From: Ustulina deusta
Lineage: Eukaryota; Ascomycota; Sordariomycetes; Xylariales; Xylariaceae
Direction: 5' to 3'
Length of the DNA stretch: 64,000 bases
Assembly (NCBI GenBank): GCA_023159155.1
Contig: JAJNNX010000040.1
Coordinates: 450,911 to 514,910, forward strand
In this document: positions 23,361-37,049 of the stretch, in pieces
Numbering within the stretch: the first letter of the stretch is position 1
Layout: each line of letters starts with the position of its first letter
Made by a program: the position numbers and the translations under genes
The notes under the pieces: generated by a model
What the model was told of the DNA's origin: nothing
Seen by the model: only the letters and a program-made list of their open reading frames with translations
Databases searched by the model: none

Positions 23361-24959
23361 CATAAAAAAAAACAATCTAAATAGAACCTAGATATAACTT
23401 GCTAAAAAAAAAAATTTCTATTCTAACTTTTATAAGCAAAAGTTAAGCTATAATATAAAATAAGTAAGGCTAAGTTATATAACACAAACTTAGTTATATA
23501 ATATAACAATTTTTTTTTAAATTAAGATTATATTTTTATAATATATAATTATTTTTTATTTTATTTATTAAATATTTTTTGTTTTATTTATTAAATCTAT
23601 TTATATTAAATATATTATTTTTAAAGTTTTTTATTTTATTATTTAAATTATAACTAATAATATTATTTATTATATTAAAATAATTATTAATTATAATTAC
23701 TATATTTTTATTAATAGTTATAAATCTAAATTAAATAATAAAAATTTAAATATTAAATATTAAAACTTTATTTTATATTATATAAATTATTTTATAATAT
23801 ATTATATAAAAAATATATTTAATAATTTTAATATATTTAATAACTAACTTTTATTTACTAATATTTATATTAAATTAATATGTTATATTTTAAATAAAAT
23901 TAATAAAAATAATATATTGCTATACTTTATATAAAAATATACGCTAACTATTAAATAAAAAAATAATAAGCTATTTTTTTATATTTATTTATTATTAAAT
24001 AATATAAATAGTAATTTTTTAAGCTATAAATAGTAATTTTTTTTATAAAAAGTTCGCTATAATAATTTTAAATATATAAGTTTTATATTTAGTTATATTA
24101 AACATTAATATAAAGTTTTAATTAGTATAACTAGGCTAAAACTTTATAATTAAAGTTTTAATATATTTAGACTTATTTTTTTTAGTTTGCTGCTTATTTT
24201 TATAAAAAGTTTTTTTTTTTTAAAAAGTACTGCTTTAAAATATATAATATTTTTATTAAGCTTAGCTTAATTAATAATATTTGTAAATATTTCTTTATAT
24301 AAAGCAATATTATTAGGCTAGCTCTTAAACTTATTAATAGTTTTATATTTTTTAGTCTAGTAAAAATAAAATATAAATATATATATATATTTTTTTTTAA
24401 TATATTTAGGCTAGCTAATAAGCTTAGTAGCTATAGCAGTATTAACTATAATTTTAAAAAAATAAATAATAAAATATAAATAATATTAAATATAATATTT
24501 ATTATTATAATTAATATAAATTAATTTATTATAGTTAGGCTAAAACTTATAATAAGTTTAGTAGTAAAGTTTATATTTTAATTTTTATATATTTTTAAAA
24601 AAAAATATAATAATAGTACGGTTTAAATAGTAGTTTTTGCAATATACTAACTATTTATTGCTAAAGTTAGCGCAGCTAGATCTAACCTATATAATAGTAT
24701 TACTAATAATAAACTAGCTATAATAAACCTATAATATTATAACTAAACTAAAATCTTATTATTTAATAAATTTAAGTTGTTTAATATATATTAGATTAAT
24801 AATAATAATATTATATTTATTATTTTATATACTTTAAGTAATATATATAATAACTATTTAAAAAATAATCTTAGTAGTTATAAATATAAATAGCTTTTTA
24901 TTAATTTTATTAATTTAAGTATTATAAAAAATAATAATATTAATATTTAAGTATTGCTT

Positions 24960-25196
24960 ATTATAATAGTTAGTATAGTTTTAGCAAGACCTATAAGAAT
25001 TCTAGACCTATATAATAATAAAATAGAAAGTTTACGTACGGACTAACTTATAACTTTATAGCTATATATATAAAGTTTATATCTATTTATTTTATAAACT
25101 TTAATTTTTTTTTTTTTTTTTTTTTTTTAGTTTAAAGTTTTTGTTTATAATATTAATAAACTAACTATAAAAACTTTACTTAACTAATTATAATAC
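24960..25196. mobile_element. LTR copy A of the second LTR-retrotransposon family
   Basis: This matches 40664-40907 and, more loosely, 45324-45532. Shared landmarks are the AGACCTATA-type block, the near-unique TACGTACGGAC, a poly-pyrimidine run, and the end TTACTTAACTAATTATAA. It is strongly AT-shifted relative to copy B. It is probably the left LTR of an element whose right LTR is copy B and which was later invaded by the copia element. Confidence 0.7.
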
Positions 25197-27649
25197 TACT
25201 TTAAGCTTACTAATTATTTATTAATAAATATTTAATAAATATATATTTTTTATTTTGCTATAATTAGCAAAATATAAATAAACTTTTTTTTTTAATTATA
25301 TATTTTATAATATAAATTTAATTTTAATATAACTTTAATAAAACTTTTAATTTTTATATTACTTAAAAACTAATAATTTATAAAAAATTTAATTTTAAAT
25401 AATTTTATTTTATTTTTAGTTCTTAAATAATTAAAACAATTTTAACTTTTAAGTATAGCTAGCTTTTTACTATTAAATAATTTAAAAAAAAAATTTTTAT
25501 AAAAAAAAAAAATTTAAATATTAGATTTTTTTATAAACGTTTTAAGCGAACTAATATTTAAAAAAAAATCTAAAAAAAATAAAAAATTAAAACTTAAAAA
25601 AACAAAATTTAAACTAGAACTAAAATAATTTAAAATAAATAATATATTAAATATTATAGCTATATAAGCTTATAATTTTATATTAGTTCTAATGGAACTT
25701 TTTTAATAAAAAAAAATATTAATTTTTTAATATGTTTATTTTAGTACTTTTAAAAAATAACTATAATTTAATAATAAAAAATATATTTAAAAATATTAAT
25801 TTTAAATTTTTTAGTTTTATTGCTTTATTTGCTTTTTATTTTATTAGTTTATTTTTTAATATTTTAAACCTTATTTATACTAAAAAAGCTAAAATATAAA
25901 AAACTAATTTTAGTAAATTTTTAAAAAATAAAGCTTTATTTAATAATTAAGTTTATAAACTAATAAAAAAGCTAAATAAAAATATTATTATGTTTTAAAT
26001 TAAAAATAGCTAATTTTAATATATTATAAGCTAGTTAAAAAAATATATTAAAAAATTATTTAGTAATATTATTAAAATAATTTAAGCTTTATTAATAATT
26101 TATTATAATTTTAATTAAATAATTATTATTTATAAAATATTTTAAGTTTATATATATAAAACTAATAAAAATATTAATAAATTTATTTTTATATTTAATA
26201 ATTTAGCTTAAAATATTAATTTATTAAATTATAATAAAAATATAAATTATAAAACTATTTTTATATAAACTTAAAAAAAAATTTATATAAAATTTATATA
26301 AATCTAAATATTTTTTATAAATTATTTATTAATAAAATTATTAAATTAATATATAATATTAAATAAACTTATAAAAACTATTAATAAACTAAACTTATTA
26401 ATTTAATTAAATAAAAATCTAATTTAAATAATTAAATTTTTAATAAACTTATTTATTAATTTTTAGTTAATTTTAAAAGTTCTAAAATATTTATTTTAAA
26501 ATAATTAAAATAAATATTAATTATAAAAAAAAAAAGCTTATTAAAATAATAAAACTTGTTTTATTTATAAAAAAAAAAAAATATATATATTAATTAATTG
26601 CTTTAATTAAAAACTTAAAATTTTAAATATTTAACTAGCAAAAAAAAACTATAATAAAAATAGCTTTAATAGTTTATTTAACTTAAAAAACAAATAAAAC
26701 TAACAAAAGTTTTTTTATTAATTTTTTTATTTATTTTAGCTAAAATATATAACTAAAACAAATTAATTACTTTTAAAATATTTATTTAATTATAAATTAA
26801 TAGTATTAAAATAAAAATTTTAGTTTTATATAATATTAGAACTTATATTTTATTAATAATTAGTTATAAGTTTATATAATAAGTTAAGCAATAATTAAAA
26901 ATAAAAATAGTTTATTTAATTAAACTTTAAAAATTTTATAACTATTAAAATAAAATAATTAGTAAAGTCCGTAAATATTTAATATATATTATAAAAATTA
27001 ATAATTAATAATTTAAAAACTAAATATTTTAAATTATTAATTTTAGTTATAATATTATTATTAGTATTAAATAATTAATAAAACAAAATATTTTAATAAA
27101 AACCTAAAAATAATAGTTAATCTAGCTAAATAATCTATTTTTATTAGTTTAATTTTTACTAATAATTATAATTAAACTTTTTAGCTATAAATAATAAAAT
27201 ATAGACTTAAAAATATAAAAAATACTAATTAATATAATTAAATATTAAAATAATTTTTTAAAAATAAAACAATTAGCCTAAGGACAACCAAAACTAAAAA
27301 AATATAAAAAAAACCTAAAACTCCTAAACTTAAAACAAAAAAAGTTTATATAATAATTTCTATAAAAAAAAAAAACTAAGCTACTATTAAAAAAATTATA
27401 TAAAACTTTTAGAATTATTTCTATTAAAATAAGTAAAAATAACTAGCTAAAAGAACTTTAAAAAAACTTATTATAATTAAGTTTATAATAATTAAAAATA
27501 ACTATATTAAACTATTTAAAAAAAACTCAAAAATAATTAATATTTTATAAACAAAGTAAACTTAAATTAGCTAAATAGTACTATAAAAGATTTTTAATAA
27601 TAAACTAATCCTATTTTTAAAAAAAAAAAAACTTTAAATATATAAAGTT

Positions 27650-28535
27650 AATATAAAGCTTTTTGTTTTTTTAACTATTATATTTAAAAAGATTTAATAT
27701 AGTATTAGAACTTAATAATAAAAAATATGCTTCTAGATTTTATTAATATTAAATATTTATAAAGTTTATTTTATTTTAAAAAAATTTATAAATAAACTAT
27801 TAATTATAGATTTTATTAAATAAAATATAAATTTAAATATTATTTTTGTTTTATTTATATTTAAATTTAAATTAAGTAAATATAAATTTATAATTAATTA
27901 TTAATAAAAAATATATATTTAAAAAACTAAATTATATTAGCTTTAAATATTAGTAGTACTATATTTAATTATTATAATATTATTTGTTTTATAAAACTAA
28001 ATATTATTAAAGTTTTTTATTAATTATTATTTATTATAAAATTATACTATTTTTTTTTTTAAACTTATAAAAAAGTTTTATTATTTAGTTTAAAAATAAA
28101 ACCTGCTTAGTAATAAGCTTTTATTAATATATAAATTTAAAAACTTTTAAATAAATTTATAAATATTTATATAAATAACATTTTGATTTATTTTAAAACT
28201 AAAAAATAGTACTAGACTTATTATAAAAAAATAATCTATTGCTTATATTAAACTAAATATTAAAAAGTTTTATTTTAATATATTTATTATTAATTATTTA
28301 AAAATAGTTATAAAAACTAAAATAAAAATTAAAATTAACTTTATAAAAATCTAAGCAATTCTAAATTAGAACTTTAATAATTTTAAAAATATTAAATTAA
28401 TTTAGTTATTTTTTAAGTTTTATAATTATGTTTATATATTTACTTATTATATTAATAAAATTACTGCTTTTTTAAATTAATTATTAAAAAAAAATAAACT
28501 ATTTATAATAGGACTAGAACAAAAATAAACTTTTA
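27650..28535. repeat. Duplicated segment X, copy 1 (left of the copia element)
   Basis: About 890 bases align collinearly with 37050-38010, for example AGAACTTAATAATAAAAAAT and ATTTATAATAGGACTA near the right end. The two copies directly flank the copia element. A normal retrotransposon insertion duplicates only about 5 bases, so this larger duplication needs another explanation. Confidence 0.7.
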
Positions 28536-28788
28536 TGTTGGGTGGCCAGGGGGTACAATATTATACGTAACAAAGGGGTGAGATAAATAACTATATATAT
28601 TAATCTATCTTTTTAATTATTTGTACAAAGGTAAGACTTTTATATAAAAAATTTTTATATAGTAAAAGAATTCTATATATATACACCGCCTATATAATTG
28701 GACTAACAGCCAATTACTAATATTATATAAATAGTCTTATATATAGTTAGCAGTAGCTTTATACATAGTTAATACTATTATTATAACA
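28536..28788. repeat. Left LTR of the copia element (3' LTR in element sense), less mutated
   Basis: It starts TGTTGGGTGGCCAGGGGG and ends in TTATAACA. The copy at 36802 reads TATTAAATAGCTAGGGAG at the same positions, so every difference in that stretch is G to A or C to T. This left copy therefore preserves more of the original sequence. Confidence 0.8.
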
Positions 28789-29152
28789 CTAGCTCTTTTT
28801 TCTTTTAATTATAGTACACTTTTATACAACTGCCAAAAAAAATAAAAAATTCTAAACGTAAAAAAAATATAAACTATAGCATATAGCTAATTTATAGCTA
28901 ATAAAATTATCTAACAATATATTAAATTGCTATTTTTTTAAAAAACTTTTTATAGTTTACTTATTATATATAACTACTTTCTATATATAACTACTTTTTA
29001 TATATAATTACTTTTTATATATAACTACTTTCTATATATTATTTAAAAATGCTTAAAATTAAATAAGATATAATATTTATAGCTATTATATATAAAACAA
29101 ACCGCTTTTATACTATTTTTTCTTCTTTTTTCTTTTTTTTTTTCTTTAGGCG

Positions 29153-29205
29153 TACATACACACACACATATATACACACATACACACATATACACATATT
29201 ATATG
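29153..29205. repeat. CA/TA dinucleotide-rich microsatellite
   Basis: Alternating purine-pyrimidine sequence (ACACACACATATATACACACATACACAC and similar) follows a long pyrimidine run. It lies between the left copia LTR and the pol remains. Confidence 0.7.
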
Positions 29206-29254
29206 TATATTTTAGCTATTATCCCAAAATTATATTAACTTAAAAATAATAATT

Positions 29255-29358
29255 ATTATATAATAATAGTAGTAATAATAGTAATAATAGCAGTAGTAGT
29301 ATTATTAGCAGTAGTAGTACTACTACTATTACTGCTATTACTACTATTACTATTATAT
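29255..29358. repeat. Long imperfect palindrome of AGT/ACT triplets
   Basis: Left-arm runs of AGT and AAT triplets switch to ACT and ATT triplets at about 29319, so the strand can fold back on itself for about 40 base pairs with few mismatches. No other function is visible. Confidence 0.65.
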
Positions 29359-29987
29359 ATAAAACTTTTTTATTATTTTAAATATTGTATTAATAGCAAT
29401 CTAAGCAGTACTATTAGTAATAGTAGCAATAATAGCATATTTGCTGCTACTCCTGCCTGCTTATGTCTAGCGCTGCCTGCCTTAAATAACATTTTATAGT
29501 TTTAAAATTTTGTCTATACAAAGAATAATAGCCGCATAGAAATATATAGCTTCCCTATAAGGAATTAGGCCTACTAGGCCTTTATATAAACCTTTTATAT
29601 AAATATATATATATTTTTAATTTTTATTTTTATATAAATAATTCTTAGTATGCTTAATAGCTAATATGTTTTATTATATAATAAAACAAAAAAAGCATTA
29701 TTGCTGCTACCTTATTTATTAATATTATGTTCCAGGTATTATTATTAAATATTTTTATAAACGTTCAAACTAAGTTTATCTGCTAAAAAAGCTATTTTTA
29801 GGCTATTTTAATCCAAAGTTAAAAAGTAGTATCCCTGCCCTATATAAACAGTCTATATAATAATTGCTACTACTATACTAGGGCGTTATTTTTAGTATAT
29901 TGTTAGGTCTTTAGTTTCTAAGGAGATATGTGTAGTACTTATATCTAGCGCTTATACGGAGCGTAATACTCTAACTGCGGTTAGAGA

Positions 29988-30026
29988 AAGGGGGGGAGGA
30001 GGTTTATTTAAAGGGGGGGGGGGGGG
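29988..30026. repeat. G-run pair within a less-mutated patch
   Basis: Two G-rich tracts (about 7 and 14 consecutive G) are separated by a short AT stretch. They sit in a patch (29870-30060) that keeps CpG and TG dinucleotides, unlike its surroundings. It could form a G-quadruplex. It is on the wrong strand to be the polypurine tract of the surrounding minus-strand copia element. Confidence 0.55.
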
Positions 30027-32664
30027 TAGTTATATATTAGCCCTTCAAAATATAAATAAATTTTCGTTATTTTTTTTATACTTTTTTATTTTTTCTAATA
30101 CTTATATATAATATTTGCTTTTTTATATATAGCCTAGTTATTAGCTATTTTTTATTATATAAGCATACTTTTTATAGTTTTTTAATAAATACTTCGATTT
30201 GTACGAACAGCTTATTAGTAAAAACTAGAGTTTCTAATGCTTGGTTTAAAGTACGCTTAGTAAATATATCTGCTAGATTATTTTTATTATTAATCTATTA
30301 TATTTTAGAAATCTTTTTTTTTTTTATAATTTCTAAAAAAATATAATATTAATTATTAGTTTTTTTTTTATATTATTTCTAGCTTAACTAAGCAATTATA
30401 TAATAATTTTAAGTTTAAGTATAAAATAGCAAGTATTAAAAATAAGTTAAGTACTTTTATAATTTTTTAAAAAGTTATATAAAAAGCAATAGTACTATTA
30501 AAACTGTTTATTATATTATATAATTTGCTAGCTAAAACATTTCGTATAACTTATTTATATTTGTTTAAATTCTAATATATAATATTTTTTTTAATCTTAA
30601 AGTCTAAATTTATTATATTTTTTATATAAGTTTTAACTACTAATATAATAATAAAGCTAAGCTAAAAAGTTATATCTATATTATTTATAAACAAACTATT
30701 TATAAAAATAAATAGCTTTATATAATAAAAATTAAATAGAATAAATATAAGTTTTTAAGTTAGGTTGTTTTTTTGCTATTTAATCTGTTTATTTAATGTT
30801 TTAATATTATATAATTATAGTTTAGTTATTTAAGCTGCAATAGCAAAATTATATATAGCTTTTAGTTAGTATATACTACTAATATATGCTTTTTAGGCTT
30901 ATTAAAAAATATAAACTTAAGCAAACCTTTTTATATAAGGGTTAATTTTAGCTAAATTTTTAGTTTAGCTTTTTTAAATTATTATAATATTATATTTATA
31001 TAAAAAATTTTTTTTACTATTAAACTTAATTAAGTAGTTAAAAAATAAAGTTTTTTTTAGCGTTATATAAAGTTTTATTTACTAAAGTTTTTTTTTTTTG
31101 TGTATTAAAAAGTTTAAAGTTATAAAGCTTAAAATATTATTTGTTTATATTTTAGTTATTTTAAAATATTTAAGCGATTATATATAAATAGTAAGCATAA
31201 ATTATATATAAATATTTATATTTTAAGTTTTTTCTAATAATATTAATAATAAGTTTTAAACTAGTATAGCTTAAATTTAGCCAAACTATATAAAAGTTAT
31301 ACGATTTATAAAATAATTCCTAAAAAATATTTATTTTTTAGTTTTAGAAATAAATAAGCATAAATATTATATAATAGTTTATTTTCTAACTAAATATAAA
31401 CTTAAGTAATATTTTTAAACTTATATAATGTTTTAAAATTATATATAAAAATAAATCTAAAAGCTAAAATTAGCTATTAGCTTATTTATTAAATTATTAG
31501 CAATTAAGTTAGGATTATATTTTTTTTAGCATTATTATATTTTTATATAACTAGCTTTAATTTTTTATATAGCTTAGTATTTTTTTTTTTTTTTTTTTAA
31601 TATAAAGCAAGATTTAAAAAATATGTTTTTTTATATATATTTAGGTTATACATAATAAACTTAAAAACACTTTATATAATAAGTTTATTAATTTTTATTA
31701 TATCTGACTTTTTAAATAGTTTTTTAAGGGTTATAATAATCCTATCTATATAAAGCTTGGTTACTAGCTTAAAAGTTTAATGTTTTTTTATAATTAAAAA
31801 GGTCTGTAGTATTTAGGCATTATATAATAAATATATAGCAGGTTTTTTTTTAGCTAGCTATATTTTTTTTATATTATTATTAGCTATACTAGTTATATAC
31901 TATTATTTTTTATATTTTTAATCTAAGCATTTTTTGTATAGTAATATAGTTTAATTTATATATAACAAAAATATATTAGCCTATTTATTAAAGCAATAAT
32001 TATATCTAATTTTTTAATTCTTTAATTTTATATAGGCTTTTTTTTTTTTTTTTTTTTTTTTATACTAGAACTTTGCTATAAAAAAAAATATAAGTATGTT
32101 ATACAAAAATAATCTATTTTATTCTTTAATCGTATAGTTAATCTTAATTTTTGTATAGTTTTTATATAGCATTTTTATTACGTTTTAAATAGCTACTGCC
32201 CTTTATATAAAAGCTAAAAAAAAAGAAAAATCTTTATTAATACGTAGGTATACTCTAAAAACAAAGAAATTAGTACAAAGCTATTTAGTCCAGCTATATT
32301 GTTTAACGCTTTAACTACTATTTATAAAATTAATTTATTATTTATTTATATATTAATTTTTTTTTAAAAAATATTATACGTATATTTTAGCAGTTTATAT
32401 ATTTGTTTTATTTTTTTTAATTACTTAGTATATTTAATAAACATTTTATAATATTATATGTTTATTATTTTTATATATTTCCTAAATTTATTTAATAAAA
32501 AATTTATTTTTAGATTATATATAATATTATTAAAGGATTCTTAATAAATATTAATCTAGTATTTATATAATATTTTTTATATGTTTTGTATAAACATAGA
32601 TTTTAAAAAAATAGCCGCTTAAAATAACTATTATAATATTAATTATATATAGTATGTTTAGTTC

Positions 32665-35265
32665 CCTATTTATATAATATTTATAACTACTTTATAATTA
32701 AATTTATAATTATTTTTAATTATAAATTTAAAGTAATATAAAGTTTTATTATATGTTTAGCAATAGTAATAGAACTTTTAAATTTTTTCTAAAATTAACT
32801 GTTTAACTTTATATTTTATATAAGTTAATATTTTATATAGTTTTTTATATAAAAATATCTAAAGTATTTATATAAGCGCTATAGTTTAACTTTAGTAAAA
32901 TAGCTAGCTGCTTTATATAAATAAATATTAAAAAAAAAGTAGCCCTATTTATATATAATAAAAAGGTACTTTTGTCCTTTTATATAATAATATTTTTTAT
33001 ATTATTAAAGTAGCTTTTAAGCAGTTTATATTTTTAATAAAAATAAAAATAGGGTAAAAATATTTAATATATAAAAAAATATATAATTAATTTTATTATT
33101 AATTTTATTATACTAATTAAAATTATTATATAACTTTTATTAAAGCTTACTTTAGCTGTTCTAAGCGTTTATATAATTTCTATATTAAGGTTTTTTTATA
33201 TATATGCCTCTATTTATAGCTTTTTTATAATTAAAAACTTTAAAGCACTTATATCCCAAATAATGCTTTAGTATTTTATATAATACTAGTTGTTTAATAT
33301 AAATTAGTTTAAAGGTTAGTTTATTATTATTGTTTAAATATTTTTTTTAGGTTATATAATATATAAATATATTATTTATAATATATTATATTATATTTTT
33401 ATTATATATATTAAAATTTTTTATTATTATTATTATATAAGTTTAAATAACTTTTATACTTAGCAAAATAAATAAAAAATTCTGCCAAAATTAGTTCATT
33501 ATTAAATATTATTTTATATATATTAAATATTAGCTTTTTATATAAGCCCTTTTTTAAAAAATATAGTTTATTAACTAATATTTTTTTTTTTAGCAAACAA
33601 AGCATTTCTTGTTTATATAAATATTTATATAATTTTAGCTAAGATATTATTTTTAAAAATTATAAAAATATTATTTAGTACTTTTATATTATATAGAGTA
33701 GCAATTAGTATAATTATATTGCTTGTTTATATAATAAATATTTTCTATTTTTATACGAAATGTTTGTTTAATAGGTTGCTTTTAACTTAGAAATATAAAC
33801 AAAAATTAAAAAAAAAACCTTTTAAACATAGGTTTTTAAAAAATAAGTATATTTTTAAATTTTAGCATACTTTTATATATTTATATAATAGTTATACTAA
33901 AGTATATTTTTTCTAAATATTTTACCCTAAGTATTTTTTATATTTTTAATAATTTATTAATTATAATTCTAATATTTTATATAAAAAAATAATATTATAA
34001 CTACTTTATAATTAAATTATAATTAATTTAATTATAAACTTAAAGCAGCATAGAGCTTTATATATGTTTAGTAATAATAATAGAACTTTTAGATTTTTTT
34101 TTAAAATTAGCTGCTTAATTTATATTTTACGCAAATTATATTTTATATAGTTTTTTTTTAAAAAGTGCTTAAAGCATTTATATAAGCGCTATAGTTTAAC
34201 TTTAGTAAATAGCTAGCTATTTTATATAAATAAATATTAAAAAAAAATAGCTCATTTATATATAAAAAAAGTACTTTTGTTTTTTTATATAATATTTTTA
34301 TATATTAAAATAAGTTTTTAAATAGTTTATATCTTTTAATAAAAAAAAATAAATAAAAATATTTAATATAAAAAATTATATAATCGATCTTATTATTAAT
34401 TTTTATTATACTAATTAAAATATATATAATTTTATTAAAGCTTATTTTAGCTATTTTAAATATTTATATAATTTTTATTAAGGTTTTTTATATATATATT
34501 TCTACTTGCAGCTTTTTATAATTAAAAACTTTAAAACATTTATATTTTAAATAATACTTTAGTATTTTATATAATACTAGTTTAATACAAATGAGTTTAA
34601 AAGCTAGTTTATTATTATTGCTTAAATATTTTTTTAAGTTATATAATATATAAATATATTATTTATAATATATTATACTATATTTTTAATAAATAAAAAA
34701 AAAATTTTTTTTATATAAGTTTAAATAACTTTATATTTAGCAAAATAAAAAAAATTCTAAAGTTAGTTTATTATTAAATATTATTTTGTATATATTAAAG
34801 TATTAGTTTTATATATAGCTTTTTTTTTAAAATATAGTTTATTAACTAATATTTTTTTTTTAGTAAATAAAGCATTTTTTGTTTATATAAATATTTTTTT
34901 AGGAATAGGATTTGTATAATTTTAGCTAGAGTATTGTTTTTTAGAAATTATAAAGGTATGTCTAGTACTTTTATATTATGCGGAGTGGCAATTAGTATAG
35001 TTATATTGCTTATTTATATAATAAATGTTCTTTGCTTTTTATATAAAGTGTTTGTTTAATAGGTTGCTTTTAACTTAGAAGTATAAACAAAAATTAAAAA
35101 AAAACTTTTAAACATAAGTTTTTAAAAATAAGTACTGTTTTAAATTCTAGCATACTTTTATATACTTAATAATAGTTGTACTAAAGTATATTTTTTTCTA
35201 AATATTCTGCTTTAAATATTTTTTATATTTTTAATAGTTATTAATTATAACTTTTAATACTTTAT
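32665..35265. repeat. Tandem duplication of about 1.3 kb inside the copia element
   Basis: Unit 1 (about 32665-33980) and unit 2 (about 33985-35265) align in the same orientation. Examples are ATAACTACTTTATAATTAAA at 32690 and 33990, and the TACTTTTGT / GTTTATAT blocks that follow. Differences are mostly transitions and run-length changes. Confidence 0.65.
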
Positions 35266-36801
35266 ATAAAAAAAGGGTTTTTATTTTTTATATACTTATA
35301 TAAAAATAATATTAGTTTAGTTTATTTAATATTAGTTATAATTTATAATTATATTAAAGTATAAATTTATAGTATTATATGTTTTTTTTTATATATAATT
35401 AGGACTAATATAATATATATAGTTTTTATATAATTAGTTAAAATAGCTAGAAATATTATATAGAACTATTTTTTTATAATTTTTATTTTGTAATAAAAAT
35501 TAATAAACTATTATGTTTTATTATAAAGTAGATCGTACGGCTTTTTAGAATAGTTTTTTTTTTTTTGCTAAGTTTTTAGAAATATTTAATATTTTGCTAC
35601 TAGAATAATTCTATTTTAAATATTATATATAAATAAGATCTAAATACAGAATATAAATTTTTATATTTAGTATTATATAAAATATTAGTTATTTAAAGGT
35701 TTATAAGGGGTATTATAAAACTAGGTATTTATTATATATTAAAAATATAGCATGTTTGGCTTATATAGCTAGGTTATTAATTAGTGCAAAAAATAAGTAG
35801 CGTTTTATAGTTAAGATATTTTTTAGAAGTATATTTTTAGTGCTTTTATTATATAGTAGTATATTGTTTTAGGTTAAAAGTTTTTTTTGATTTTATATAT
35901 AGAGGTTTTTTTAAGATTATGCCCTAGTTTTAGAAATAAATATTATAAAATTATTTTATTATATAGGAAGGTTTTATTATTATAGTTTTAATTAAAATGT
36001 TATTAATTTAGAGTAAAGGACGCTAGTAATATTTAGAATTATTATATAAAGAGTTAAAGTTTATATGCTAAGATATATTTATTTTTTGTAAATTATGCAA
36101 TACGGTTTTTTTTTAAATGCTTTGCTAGCTTTTAGTTTAAAATACTTTTTATATAAAATATATTATATATTTTTATAATAATCTTATTATTAATTATTTA
36201 TAATATTTATAGTTTAATTAACTTAATATTTTTTGCTAATACTTTTTAAAAATTTTAGTTTATATAAAGTTTAGCTATACTTAATATATAAATATATAGC
36301 TTATATATTGATTTTTTTTCTAGTTACTAATAAAAGTTATATAAAGTATTATATATATAAAAATTAATTATTTTTTATATAATAACTAAAGAAATACTAG
36401 TATACTTAGCAATTTTTTACCTATAAACTATATATAAAAGTTAGTTAAAAATATTAAAAGTTATTTTTTAAAGCTTTAGTATTTTATATGTTTGCTTTTA
36501 ATAGCTTTTGTATAATTAGCTATTATTTAATATATTTATAAATATAAAAATAAAATAAAAGTTTAATTATAATACGAACTTTTATATAATTTATATAATA
36601 ATAATCAAAAAATAGTATAATTACGCACTATTATATTTTTATATAAAACTAAACTAAAGTACAAATAGTAATTAATTTCTTTTTTTTATTGGCTTACTAC
36701 TAGGAACTAAAGTACAATACAGAATATGCGGTCTAATAACTAGGTTAGGATTCTGTTTTTATTTTTGCTAATCTATATTTTTTAGCCAAAATACTAATTA
36801 G

Positions 36802-37047
36802 TATTAAATAGCTAGGGAGTATAATATTATAATAATAAAAAAATAAAAAAAACTATATATTGATCTATTTTTTTAACTATCCGTATAAAAATAGGACCTT
36901 TATATAGAGAATTCTTATATAGTAAAAAAATTCTATATATATATACCGCCTACGCAATTGGACCAATCAGCTAATTGCTAGTATTGTACAAATAGTCTTA
37001 TATATAGTTAGCAGGCTTTATGCGTAGTCAACACTATTATTACACAC
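36802..37047. repeat. Right LTR of the copia element (5' LTR in element sense), RIP-mutated at its left end
   Basis: It pairs with 28536-28788 over the full length, including the ACCGCCTA block and the TCTTATATATAGTTAGCAG block. The right end (TTACACACA) is less AT-shifted than the left copy, so mutation is patchy rather than uniform. Confidence 0.8.
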
Positions 37048-37049
37048 AA

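Larger units (their letters stand above)
28536..37047 (-). mobile_element. Ty1/copia LTR retrotransposon, RIP-degraded, minus orientation
   Basis: Matching LTRs of about 250 bases lie at both ends, and the plus strand reads TG at the left edge and CA at the right. Coding sense is the minus strand. Near 30280-30190 the translation reads NNLADIFTKRTLNQALETL, the conserved end of copia RNase H. Near 31310-31260 it reads LLYSLAKFKLY-stop-FKT, like the fungal copia reverse transcriptase block (LYGLxExxLYWF) with a Trp codon turned into a stop. The many other stops fit RIP, so the element is dead. The total of 8.5 kb exceeds the usual 5 kb because of an internal 1.3-kb duplication and 1.2 kb of non-coding sequence next to the left LTR. 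Confidence 0.8.

Noticed and set aside
29988..30026. Polypurine tract of the copia element
   Set aside because: The element is coded on the minus strand, so its polypurine tract should appear as pyrimidines on the plus strand. The G-runs are on the wrong strand.
33411..33605. 64-codon minus-strand open frame
   Set aside because: It lies inside the degraded copia element, on its coding strand. It is a chance survivor of pol, not an independent gene.
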